The notes: a model not told the origin generated them from the letters alone. 64,000 bases of DNA from Lactarius indigo (GCA_025766275.1 JAFKAC010000003.1:682001-746000); one strand, 5' to 3'. Positions 45,839-54,993 are shown, counted from the first letter of the stretch. Program-made: numbers and translations.

Positions 45839-46138
45839 CTAATTAGACTCACAGCTGTCCACCATGTTACTGTTGCCACTGCACCTTGTGCAGGCTGAAT
45901 TGCAAATCATTTGTCTGCTTTAGCTTGTGTGAACCCCATCTCTGTAAGCCAACACGCAAAGCCATCAAACCTGTGTGAACCCGCCAAACCCATGTGAACC
46001 CACCAAACCTGCAACCCATGACCGTACCTGTACCCGTATGCACAGGTTACCTGTACCCACAACCACGGGTATGGGTTGAGGCAGGTACGGGTACAGGTTG
46101 AGTTGGATCGACACGCAGGTGACCCATGTCAATCCCTA
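45839..46138 (+). mobile_element. hAT 3' end with subterminal repeats
   Basis: No gene. Repeated ACCCGTACC / GGTACGGGT-like words in both orientations (46020-46100) and an end resembling GACCCATGTCAATCCCTA (46121-46138) suggest the subterminal and terminal inverted repeat region of the hAT element. The exact end is uncertain because the other terminus is not in the window. Confidence 0.5.
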
Positions 46139-46149
46139 TTCCTATGATG

Positions 46150-47200
46150 GGTAACTTAGTTTCCGTGAAGTTTCCCGTCATGGGAAACTGAGTTTCCATC
46201 ACTTATCCCATTATGGGAAGCTTAGTTTCCGTAACTCATCCTGTCATGGGAAACTCAGTTTCCATGTATATTCCTGTCACTGGATGATATGTTTCTGTAA
46301 ATATTTCTGTCAAGGACAGCTCAGTTTCCATGACTTTTCCTGTGGCAGGAAATTGAATTTCCTTGAATCTTCCCATTACAGGAAGAGATGTTTCCATGAG
46401 TCTTTCTGTCACGGGAACCTCAGTTTCTGTGACTTAACCCGTGATGGGAGACTGAGTTTTCGTGAATCTTCCCGTGATGGGAAGATATGTTTCTGTGAGC
46501 CTTTCTGTCATGGGAACCTCAGTTTCTGTGACTTAACCCGTGACAGGAGACTGAGTTTCTGTGAATCTTCCCATCACAGGAAGATATGTTTCTGTGAGTC
46601 TTTCCATTACAGGAAGATATGTTTCCGTGAATCTTTCCGTCATGGGAACCTCAGTGTCCGTGACTTAACCCATGACATGAGACTGAGTTTCCGTGAATCT
46701 TCCCATCATGGGATGATATGTTTCTGTAAATATTTCTGTCACGGACAACTCAGTTGCTGTGACCTTTCCCATGATGGGAAACTGTGCTTCCGTGAATCTT
46801 CCTGTGATGGGAAGATATGTTTCCATGAGTCTTTCCGTCACAGGAACCTCGGTTTCCGTGACTTAACCCATGATGGGAAATTAAGTTTCCGTAAATCTTC
46901 CTGTCACAAGAAAGTGAGTTTCTGTTACTGTTCCTGTGACATGACACTGTGTTTCCATGAATCTTCCCATTACAGGAAAATGTGTTTCCATGTAGTTTTC
47001 CATCATGGGAAACTGTCCTTCTGTGACTTTTCCTGTCATGGGAAACTGTTTCTGTGATTGTTCTCATGACTGTCCAATATGGAGCACTTCATAGAAACTG
47101 AGTATCCCATCATGGGAAACTTACTTTCCATCATAGCTTCCATCCTGGGAATAAGAGCTTCTGTCAAGTTTCCCATGATGGGAAAGTAAGCTTCCATGAA
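46150..47200. repeat. 33-bp minisatellite with three-unit higher-order pattern
   Basis: About 30 degenerate units built on GGGAAACTGAGTTTCCGTGA plus a variable CTTCCCGTCAT-like half. Within 46413-46900 three unit types alternate in order (CTCAG..GACTTAACCC, ACTGAG..AATCTTCCC, GATATG..GTCTTTC), giving a 99-bp higher-order repeat. Because 33 is a multiple of three, both strands stay open for long stretches without coding meaning. The units weaken towards 47200. Confidence 0.88.
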
Positions 47201-47489
47201 GCCCACCTTCTGTGAGATCTCTCCTGACTGGATTCTGGGCATCTGTATAGGTACCCCCATTTCAGGAAGTAACATGGGTCATGATCCCTCCATTTCAGAA
47301 AATAAATGGGTGTTTAATCTTCTGTTTCGGGAAATGACCCAGAAATCTGATTCTTCTATTATGGAAGGAAACATTGCTACTTACTTTAGCAATTCCTACT
47401 TCAGAACCGACGTCAGGTGGCCCATGAATTCTGGAAGAATTTTGTGCATCGGCTGACATTGGTTGGCCCATGAGTTATGAGGGGTTCTT

Positions 47490-47664
47490 CCTGTTGGATG
47501 GCCCATGAGTTATAAAAGTCATGGCAGATCATTGGCTGAATGGAGAACAAGGAGTCCAGAACAAAGGGAGTCCAGAAGTAGAAGTAAATGACATCATAGT
47601 GATATCATGATAAAGATAGAACAAAGGAAAGTACAAAGGCATTGAGTACAATGCTGAGTCCAGA
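47490..47664 (-). repeat. LTR-like repeat, left part, target of A3
   Basis: Together with 55499-55664 it forms one repeat interrupted by A3. Its right part is about 85% similar by eye to the end of the repeat at 61549-62268, and both end ATCAACA. The proposed left end TGTTGG at 47490 is less sure and no TSD was found. Bases 47201-47489 hold no recognisable feature. Confidence 0.5.
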
Positions 47665-47669
47665 TCTAT
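47665..47669. repeat. A3 target-site duplication TCTAT, left copy
   Basis: TCTAT before 47670 and again at 55494-55498. Confidence 0.93.
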
Positions 47670-48169
47670 TGTTACGTTTCTGCTCGTGATCTGTTACCCT
47701 TACTGTACCGGTTGTCACTACGGCGGTAAGGTATATTAGTGACGGACTTACTTACGGTGATACGGTAGTGTGATAGGCGATAGGGACTCGATAGCTGACT
47801 GATGACCGACGCCACTAGTACTGGTACTAGTAGTATTAGGGTTCGCGCTGTTTCTGCGATACGTTGGACGCTACCATACTGTGACTCATAGCAGCGCTTG
47901 AAAGCCTGCTCGACTTGTATTTAAACTGTCTTGTGAAGACCAAGATCCGCCATCTTGGTCTTCTTGAATCGTCACTTCTCTTCTACTTCTCTGTCTCCTT
48001 GTCTGAACTCTTTCGACTTCATTTCCAAAGTCTTCGCCTTAGGTGTGTCTCCAGGCATTCACCCGCATATACGACTTGGACCTTCGCGTCTTCAAGTTAG
48101 AGAAGTCATCGCTAAGTTGTTACCGCCTCCATCGAGCTCAAGTCGAGCTAACGTCGTGACGGCGTAACA
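47670..48169 (+). repeat. 5' LTR of A3 (500 bp)
   Basis: Starts TGTTACGTTTC and ends GGCGTAACA. TATTTAAA lies at 47918-47925, the TSS-centred inverted repeat at 47935-47963 and the predicted transcript start at 47952. There is no ATG from 47952 to the gag opening. Confidence 0.95.
47918..47963 (+). promoter_or_regulatory. Core promoter and start-site dyad of A3
   Basis: TATTTAAA at 47918, then GAAGACCAAGAT (47935-47946), CCGCC, ATCTTGGTCTTC (47952-47963). The second arm begins exactly 34 bases after the TATA start and is the predicted 5' end of the RNA. The same 34-base spacing occurs in A1, C and the unrelated LTR at 60078. Confidence 0.65.
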
Positions 48170-48171
48170 TT

Positions 48172-48182
48172 AAGACCAAGAT
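48172..48182 (+). promoter_or_regulatory. Primer-binding site of A3 (self-primer type)
   Basis: AAGACCAAGAT starts two bases after the LTR. It pairs over all 11 bases with the predicted RNA 5' end ATCTTGGTCTT. Tf1 of fission yeast is the established case of such self-priming. Confidence 0.75.
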
Positions 48183-48188
48183 ACCATC

Positions 48189-50249
48189 GTGGCTGTAACA
48201 ACCAGAGACCAGTGGACGAGCTTCTGTCCGTATTCAATCCCAAGAAGGGGAGAACGAAACGTCCCTACGCGCTTTTTACAAGCTGCCAGTTGGAGGGAAA
48301 GACAAGAAGAAACCGGATACTTCGTGGAATTTAACGGACCTTCGAGGTTTCGCCCAGTTGAGTTCAACTTCGACCACTTGTGTTGGGTAGAAGTTACGTG
48401 GAATCCTATAGACTCCCAGTGGGACGCTATATGACCAGCAGGACCCAGATATCGTTGCGACATCGACGCCCGAGAGCTAAATAGTCGAGCAGATTGGGGA
48501 CCCATCGACGGGCAAGTGCGAGAACATTCCACAGGAGAGGTAGTGTCAGAAGAAGAAGAAAGTCAAAGTCAAGAAGAAAGCGAAGGCCGGGAACCAAACC
48601 AAACCGAAACGAGCGGAGGAGCCATACAAGACCTCCTTATAGAACGAGCTGAGTCCGCACATATTACCGAACCAGAGCCAATTCACATTCGATCCCCAGC
48701 CATCATGGCTACGATAACACGCGCAATGGAAGAAGTTGCACTAGAAGAAGCACGAGCAGTACAAGAAGAAGCAAGGGCCAACTTTATGCCCATCAATCCA
48801 GAAACGGGAGTAAGAATGACTGCAGACGACGCTGCGATCTTTCGAGCAATAGGGTCGGACAGAGGAGATCCTCCATCCGAACGACGACCAGCAATGGAAC
48901 TCCCCCCAGGAATAGGAGGTCCGGGAGACGACCCACCACCACCACCAGGGGGAGGCGTTCCCTTCGACCTGCGAAGAACCGAACCACCAAGAGGACCACC
49001 CCGCAACCCGCCCGGAGGAGGAGGCGGAGACGGTGGAGGAGGAGATGGTGGAGGCGCAGGGGATAGAGGACACCCTAGCGAGAAGTTAACCGGCGAGCCA
49101 CCTTCCATTTTCGATGGGGACAGACTTAAAGTCGACCAATTCCTTACGCAGTGGCATGTCTATTGGGGGATGAATCTGGACGCCCCCATCATGCGCAACG
49201 ATTACAGGAGATGCCTCCTGTTCCTTTCATACATCAAAGGCGGAGCAGTCAGCGAATGGGTATTATCCTTCCTGAACTGGCTCAACCGACAGATACAACG
49301 GGGAATTAGCCCTTATACGCGAGGCCTATGGGACGCCGTAGCCGACGGCTTCAGCCAGCGGTTTGAAAATACGCTGGAAAGAGAGCAAGCGCAGGCCATA
49401 TTACGAAAGGGGTACAAAATGGTCGGAGAGGATATCGATAAGTACGTCAACGATTTCGAGCAGCTAGCGCGGAAAGCTCATTACCACCTCAACGAACCGC
49501 AAACCATCGACTTATTCACGTCGGGCTTGCCCAAGGAACTGTTCAAGAACGCGTTCCAATTCGATGAACCAGTAACGTTCGACGACTGGAAGAGAGCTGT
49601 CCTCAAACGACAGAAGAACTACATCCACCTCAAGGCGAGGCTCAACGAGTACAAGAACACGACGAATCAACCAAAGAAGCAGACCGGCAACGCAGGGTGG
49701 ACACTGCCACAGAACCTACCACAGACCAATCCCTGGGCAATGGACACCTCCGCCGACCGTGCCAAGGTACGATTGGCCGGATCCGAAGACATTGACTTCA
49801 ATAAACTACCCCACCACGAATGGCCGACACCACCCTTTCCACCGAGAGGAGGCCCGGGAGCTAGAGGACGGGGAAGAGGCGGATCTAGGAGAGACTTAAG
49901 GAATGTCCTCTGTTACAACTGTAACGCACCAGGCCACCTCTCACGACATTGCCCACACCCTCGACAACAGAGACCCTGGCAGAACGCCCCATCCAACAGC
50001 AGAATGACGGAGACGACCTGGCCGCTGCAGTGGCCAGGGTCCCCGGGACCCACATCCCAATACGAACCATCGCTGCCGGGGTATGCAACGCCGGCACCCA
50101 GCGCAACGCCCGCGCCACAAATCAAGGCAGCAAAGACGGCAGGAGAACAAGCGAAGGAATGGCTGACGCAGGTAGCCAACAGCACGGACGAGGTGAAGGA
50201 CCTCATACTTCAAGACCTGTGGGGAAAAGAGGGTTTTCAGAACGCCTGA
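48189..50249 (+). pseudogene. Gag of A3 (one internal TGA)
   Basis: A 686-codon frame opening at GTG 48189 (an in-frame TAA at 48171-48173 sits just upstream), with one TGA at 48432-48434 where A1 has arginine. N-terminal domain 48189-48500, acidic linker to 48700, ATG 48705 in a context nearly identical to that of the GTG, Pro/Gly-rich spacer (48890-49070), helical core (49100-49630), Arg/Gly-rich stretch and zinc knuckle CYNCNAPGHLSRHC (about 49909-49950). It ends TGA 50247-50249. Starting from ATG 48705 the protein would be an uninterrupted 514 residues containing core and knuckle, so the TGA may spare a short Gag. Confidence 0.87.
50222..50228 (+). promoter_or_regulatory. -1 frameshift heptamer G GGA AAA (A3)
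   Basis: The gag codons read TGG GGA AAA GAG. A -1 slip on GGGAAAA continues as AGA GGG TTT, the pol frame, and the gag stop is 19 bases downstream. The phase is correct for tandem slippage. Confidence 0.7.
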
Positions 50250-53200
50250 ACCCGTCAGTCTGGGTGAGGGCTTTACGATGTAATTCTGTAATTGTGACAA
50301 CGCGCTATCGATCTTTGCGAATCCCAGTGACTGTCCACACGAATTACCGAACGACTGAAACAAACGCACTGGTGGACTCTGGAGCCACCGATAATTTCAT
50401 CCGACCAAGAATGGCGGCCCGGGCAGGCATCCCGATATGGCCTTTAGAAACGCCTCGCAAGATATGGAACATAGATAATACGGAAAACAAAGCTGGGTTA
50501 ATCACTCATTACGTTAACCTGGAAGTGAAAACACACGGACAGATTAAACAAATGACCTTCTTGGTCACTGATCTCGGCAGCGAAGACATGGTACTGGGCT
50601 ATCCATGGCTAAGCGCCTTCGAGCCCACGATTAGTTGGGCAACAGCAACCATACACCCGGACATGCAACCAGTAGTTCTGGCTACTACTGAAAAATTACT
50701 CACGACACCCGCTGTGCGGGCTCTGATTGTGACAGAAAAAGACGCAATCATCCGAGAGTTGGAAGAAGAAGAAGCCTTCGCAAGAGCCACTACTTCGACA
50801 GAGTTGGCAATATCAGCAAAGCAACAACAAACGGCAGCGGTGCTGCCGCCAGTATATGCAGAATACAGTATGTTATTCAACGAGCAGGCCTCACACCGAT
50901 TCCCTCCATCTCGACCCTGGGATCATGCTATTGACTTCAAGCCATCGGCGCCAGCGGCGATCGATTGCAAAATTTATCCTATGACGCAAAAGGAAGAGAG
51001 CGAATTGAAAGAATTCCTCGATGAAAAGTTAAAACAGGGATATCTACGCCCTTCTATCTCTCCGTACGCCTCATCTTTCTTCTTTATCAAAAAGAAGGAC
51101 GGAAAGCTACGCCCGGTACAGGACTACCGTGTGATTAATTCGCACACCATTCGCAATCAATATCCGCTGCCACTTATTCAAGACCTCATTCTGGACCTCA
51201 GCAACGCCCACATCTACACGAAGCTTGATATCCGTTGGGGCTATAACAACATCCGTATTCGCGACGGAGATCAAGAGAAAGCGGCTTTCAAAACCAAATT
51301 CGGCCTTTTTGAACCCACGGTCATGTTCTTCGGCCTTACCAATTCCCCTGCAACCTTCCAAGCGATGATGAATCACATCTACCGCGATACGATCGCGAAG
51401 CACGAACGCTTGGGAACTACGATACGTGTTTACATGGACGATATTGGCATAGCCACTCATTTTGACCACGATCTAGCGGCTCATATCGCCGCCGTACGCG
51501 ACGTACTGAGTGTCGCACGCGAGCACGATCTCTATTTCAAACTCGAGAAGTGCCTGTTCCACCAACCGCGGATGGATTACCTGGGGGTAATCCTTGAGAG
51601 GGGGGTGACCCGCATGGATCCTGTAAAAGTTCAAGGCATCAAAGACTGGCCTACGCCAACGAAGGTCAAAGACGTGCGATCATTCCTGGGCTTCTGCAAC
51701 TTTTACAGACTTTTCATCCGCGGATTCGCAACCCACGCTAAACCACTCACCAAACTAACTAGAAAAGACGAAGAATGGAGATGGACAGACGAGGAAAATA
51801 ACGCATTCAACACCCTCAAACGCCTTGTGACTGAAGAACCGGTATTGGCACACCCGGTCCTCCAAGACCCGTTTGAATTGGAAGTTGACGCGTCCGGATA
51901 CGCGGTGGGAGCCGTACTTTTACAACGAAAGTCTGACGGAAAACGACACCCCATAGGCTATTACTCAGCCACACTTTCGGAGGCAGAACGCAACTATGAC
52001 ATCTACGACTTGGAGTTGCTCGCAATAGTCAAGGCATTACGAAACTGGAGGCCGCTGCTCGCCGGAGCCCCGCATAAAATCAAGATTTATTCGGACCATC
52101 TCAACCTACAATATTGGAAGTCGCCACAGAAGATCAGCAGGCGAGTTGCCAGGGAAGTGCTCGAACTTTCTGAATACAACTTCGAGATTCACCACATCAA
52201 GGGAAAGAACAACGGTCGAGCAGACGCGCTCTCAAGACGACCTGACTACAATCAGGGAGAAAACGACAACAGCGAAGTGGTCGTCCTGCCTCCCGAGGTC
52301 TTTGTGAGAACTCTCAACGTCGCACGCACCTTCATCGCGAACCCGAACCTGCTCCAACCACGTCACCAACAAGACGACGAAGTAATCAAGGTATGGGTAG
52401 AACCCCATAACCTCAAAAAGATAGAAGGGGAATGGTATAAAGATGGCAGGTTCGTTATCACCGGACCAGCCTCAACGTATCGGGTGCTAATACACGACCA
52501 CCACGATTTACCAATACACGGCCACCCCGGAGTGGCGAGAACGCAGCGAATACTGGAACGACACTACTGGTGGCCGCGACTGCGAAAAGACGTATATGAG
52601 TACGTTCAAGGCTGTGCGGAATGCCAGCGAAACAAAGTGAACACGAGACCTATACGAGCCGCACTACATCCCATCACGCCAGTACTAGACGCCGTACCTT
52701 TCCAAACCATAGCCATGGATTTTATCACCAAACTGCCGCCGTCACAAGGGTACGACAGCATACTGACAGTCACAGACCACGACTGTAGCAAGGCCTCAAT
52801 CTTCATCCCCTGCCGAGAAGAGATAACAGCCGAGGAGACTGCAGCCCTGTACGTTGCTCACGTATTTAAGCGCTTCGGATTACCGCGCAAGTGCATTAGT
52901 GACAGGGACCCACGATTTGCATCAAAATTCACCAGAGAAGTATGCCGAGTCCTGGGCATTCAGCAAAACATATCAACGGCGTACCACCCACGGACCGATG
53001 GGCAGTCTGAGCGCACCAACCAGTGGCTGGAACAGTACCTGCGCTTCTGGGTGAACGAGCGGCAAGACAACTGGGTTGCTTATCTGCCAATCGCCGAATT
53101 CGCTCATAATAACTGGCCACATGAACACACGAAACAATCCCCGTTTCAGCTTCTGATGGGATACAACCCGCAGGCGGATTGGACCGATAAGCCATCCCCC

Positions 53201-54964
53201 CTTCCACAAGTCACAAGACGACTAACACAGCTGAAAGAAGCTAGAGAGGACGCCCAACGCCTCATAAAACGAGCTCAAGAAGCATGGACACGCCATAAAG
53301 ATACGCCCAGCTTCAAGATAGGAGACCTCGTGTGGCTTGAAGGGAAGCACCTTCGAACCAATCAACCCACGGCAAAATTAGCGGCGCGACGCCACGGACC
53401 ATTCCGGGTGACACAGGTGATGTCCCCTTACAACTATCGATTGGAACTTCCCACACAGTGGAGCATTCACCCAGTATTCCACATCGATCTCCTCACGCCA
53501 TACAAACAAACCCCCCTTCACGGGGAAAATTTCACACGACCACCGCCCGAGTTGATCGATGGGGAGGAAGAGTACGAAGTCGAGGCCATTCTGGACTCTC
53601 GGCATTTCGGCAGAGGAAGAAGGCTCCAGTACCTCGTCAAATGGAAGGGGTACCCAGACTCGGAGAATCAGTGGGTCAACAAAGAAGATGTCTTCGCACC
53701 GGAAGCGCTCCGCCTTTTTCAGGAAGCGCAAGTACACGGAGCAACGGTTAAAAGGGGTTCGGTCATCACCCAGGAAAGTCATCCCCTCTTCCTTCGCTCT
53801 ACCATCTCCACTCTCATGCCCACTTCCCCTCTACGACATGTCACCCAAGCGATACTCCTCGACTCCCTTGCCGAAGACGCTCGGGCCCTCCTCGCAGAAG
53901 ACGACGAGACTGAGATTCCCAACACCCAAATCACCCCGTACACACCTGTCGGCCAACCAGAGGGCCGCATCACCGCACAAGAATGGGCAAATGTCCTTGC
54001 CCGATTCCCCGACCCCACGCAACAGTCCGACGACGAATCCGCCGTCGTCCACGTCTTCCGCGACGAACATGGGGCGCGCGAGCCCATCGCTGCCATTCCC
54101 CCAAGCGACGACCTCGTCGGCGTTCGCGGAGTTTTCCCGCGCAACGACGAGCGTTCAAGCTCTCCTGGAGTACGAGCTGGACGGCTGGAGGAGGGTAGCG
54201 GCGGAGTGGCAGAAGGAACAGTTAGACTCAGCAGCGGCCCGACTGAGAGAGATGCGAGAGCGGCGGCAGCGATGGAGGCTGCTGAGGCTGGCCATGACGA
54301 CGACGATTACTACCCGGCACGCCACGCCTTCCTTCGAACGAAAAGCGACCCTACTAATCCCCGCATCACACCCTGGCTCGTCAACTCCGACGGGTCCGCC
54401 ATGTACCGAGGACGTGTGCGTGTACCGGGCGCCGCAGACCACCGTCCCTTCACCGCCGCTGACGACCCCGCGCACGTTATTGCGCCTGAAGGGTTCCGGG
54501 CAAATCGACGACCCCATCACATTCCATACCCCATCACCGGGCCCGACGGAGTAGAGAGGGACGCATCTCACGTCCAGATTATTGGAGGAGCAGATCCCCT
54601 CATACTCGGGGTGATACCAGGCTCCCCCCATTTGTACGGTAAGCCCCTCTACGCCGAGCCGCACGTCAGCGCCGCGCTGCGCCCCACATACCCTCACGAG
54701 GATCTCGTGATCTTCGCCGCGGACAAGATCACAGACCGCGCCCTCAATCGCATCAACGACGAGACGCTCACGGCGGAAGTCACGCGCTACCGCGCGGCCA
54801 GTTTCGAACTGGAGCGACTTCGTGCGAGGGTGGCCCAACTCCGCGACATGATCGCGTGCGCCCAGAGCGACCGACAGGACTCCATCTATCGACTGGAGCG
54901 CGCCACCGCACTCGAGCGCATCACCGACGAACAGCGGGATTGGCCAGCGAGGGACTTTCGGTGA
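50228..54964 (+). CDS. Pol of A3: protease, RT, RNase H, integrase, chromodomain, tail
   Basis: An open frame of 1578 codons after the frameshift site. Protease DSGA at 50375-50386; RT with YMDD at 51431-51442; RNase H with Asp 51887, Glu 52013 and Asp 52094; integrase HHCC zinc region about 52490-52630 and catalytic Asp 52775, Asp 52901, Glu 53009 (35 residues between the last two); GPF module near 53395; chromodomain 53569-53710 (YLVKWKGYPDSENQW). A tail of about 410 residues follows, with an acidic DDDDYYP motif and a coiled-coil end. All catalytic residues are present. The tail is not part of standard gypsy Pol and its role is unknown; it is shared with A0, A1, A2, C and, as a separate ORF, B2. 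Confidence 0.93.
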   Translation, partial: RGFSERLNPSVWVRALRCNSVIVTTRYRSLRIPVTVHTNYRTTETNALVDSGATDNFIRPRMAARAGIPIWPLETPRKIWNIDNTENKAGLITHYVNLEVKTHGQIKQMTFLVTDLGSEDMVLGYPWLSAFEPTISWATATIHPDMQPVVLATTEKLLTTPAVRALIVTEKDAIIRELEEEEAFARATTSTELAISAKQQQTAAVLPPVYAEYSMLFNEQASHRFPPSRPWDHAIDFKPSAPAAIDCKIYPMTQKEESELKEFLDEKLKQGYLRPSISPYASSFFFIKKKDGKLRPVQDYRVINSHTIRNQYPLPLIQDLILDLSNAHIYTKLDIRWGYNNIRIRDGDQEKAAFKTKFGLFEPTVMFFGLTNSPATFQAMMNHIYRDTIAKHERLGTTIRVYMDDIGIATHFDHDLAAHIAAVRDVLSVAREHDLYFKLEKCLFHQPRMDYLGVILERGVTRMDPVKVQGIKDWPTPTKVKDVRSFLGFCNFYRLFIRGFATHAKPLTKLTRKDEEWRWTDEENNAFNTLKRLVTEEPVLAHPVLQDPFELEVDASGYAVGAVLLQRKSDGKRHPIGYYSATLSEAERNYDIYDLELLAIVKALRNWRPLLAGAPHKIKIYSDHLNLQYWKSPQKISRRVAREVLELSEYNFEIHHIKGKNNGRADALSRRPDYNQGENDNSEVVVLPPEVFVRTLNVARTFIANPNLLQPRHQQDDEVIKVWVEPHNLKKIEGEWYKDGRFVITGPASTYRVLIHDHHDLPIHGHPGVARTQRILERHYWWPRLRKDVYEYVQGCAECQRNKVNTRPIRAALHPITPVLDAVPFQTIAMDFITKLPPSQGYDSILTVTDHDCSKASIFIPCREEITAEETAALYVAHVFKRFGLPRKCISDRDPRFASKFTREVCRVLGIQQNISTAYHPRTDGQSERTNQWLEQYLRFWVNERQDNWVAYLPIAEFAHNNWPHEHTKQSPFQLLMGYNPQADWTDKPSPLPQVTRRLTQLKEAREDAQRLIKRAQEAWTRHKDTPSFKIGDLVWLEGKHLRTNQPTAKLAARRHGPFRVTQVMSPYNYRLELPTQWSIHPVFHIDLLTPYKQTPLHGENFTRPPPELIDGEEEYEVEAILDSRHFGRGRRLQYLVKWKGYPDSENQWVNKEDVFAPEALRLFQEAQVHGATVKRGSVITQESHPLFLRSTISTLMPTSPLRHVTQAILLDSLAEDARALLAEDDETEIPNTQITPYTPVGQPEGRITAQEWANVLARFPDPTQQSDDESAVVHVFRDEHGAREPIAAIPPSDDLVGVRGVFPRNDERSSSPGVRAGRLEEGSGGVAEGTVRLSSGPTERDARAAAAMEAAEAGHDDDDYYPARHAFLRTKSDPTNPRITPWLVNSDGSAMYRGRVRVPGAADHRPFTAADDPAHVIAPEGFRANRRPHHIPYPITGPDGVERDASHVQIIGGADPLILGVIPGSPHLYGKPLYAEPHVSAALRPTYPHEDLVIFAADKITDRALNRINDETLTAEVTRYRAASFELERLRARVAQLRDMIACAQSDRQDSIYRLERATALERITDEQRDWPARDFR
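53838..54554 (+). CDS. Overlapping +1 frame ORF in the A3 pol tail
   Basis: ATG-initiated (MSPKR), 238 codons, +1 relative to pol. Ser/Thr/Pro-rich N-half; amphipathic helix at about 54166-54280 (GWRRVAAEWQKEQLDSAAAR); the motif CTEDVCVY; ends GPTE-stop. The frame is open further upstream to 53559. The helix pattern is kept in A1, A2 and C in the same +1 phase, while the pol frame at that place is Gly/Ala-rich and poorly conserved. No known family recognised. It may be an overprinted accessory protein, or chance reinforced by high GC. Confidence 0.45.
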   Translation: MSPKRYSSTPLPKTLGPSSQKTTRLRFPTPKSPRTHLSANQRAASPHKNGQMSLPDSPTPRNSPTTNPPSSTSSATNMGRASPSLPFPQATTSSAFAEFSRATTSVQALLEYELDGWRRVAAEWQKEQLDSAAARLREMRERRQRWRLLRLAMTTTITTRHATPSFERKATLLIPASHPGSSTPTGPPCTEDVCVYRAPQTTVPSPPLTTPRTLLRLKGSGQIDDPITFHTPSPGPTE

Positions 54965-54980
54965 GTCGGGGTCTCACGCT

Positions 54981-54993
54981 GAAAAGGGGGTGA
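54981..54993 (+). promoter_or_regulatory. Polypurine tract of A3
   Basis: GAAAAGGGGGTGA directly before the 3' LTR start at 54994. Confidence 0.75.

Noticed and set aside
46284..47057. 257-codon Cys/His/Phe-rich reading frame
   Set aside because: It lies wholly in the 33-bp minisatellite; a unit of 11 codons keeps frames open on both strands without selection.
47915..48167. Two small frames repeated at 55239-55491, and a related one on the minus strand in the A2 LTRs
   Set aside because: They lie in LTRs and recur only because LTRs are duplicated; they start upstream of or at the predicted transcript start.
48172..48190. tRNA-primed PBS for the gypsy elements
   Set aside because: No TGG follows the LTR and the site is fully explained by complementarity to the LTR itself; a genome tRNA search would still be needed to close the point.
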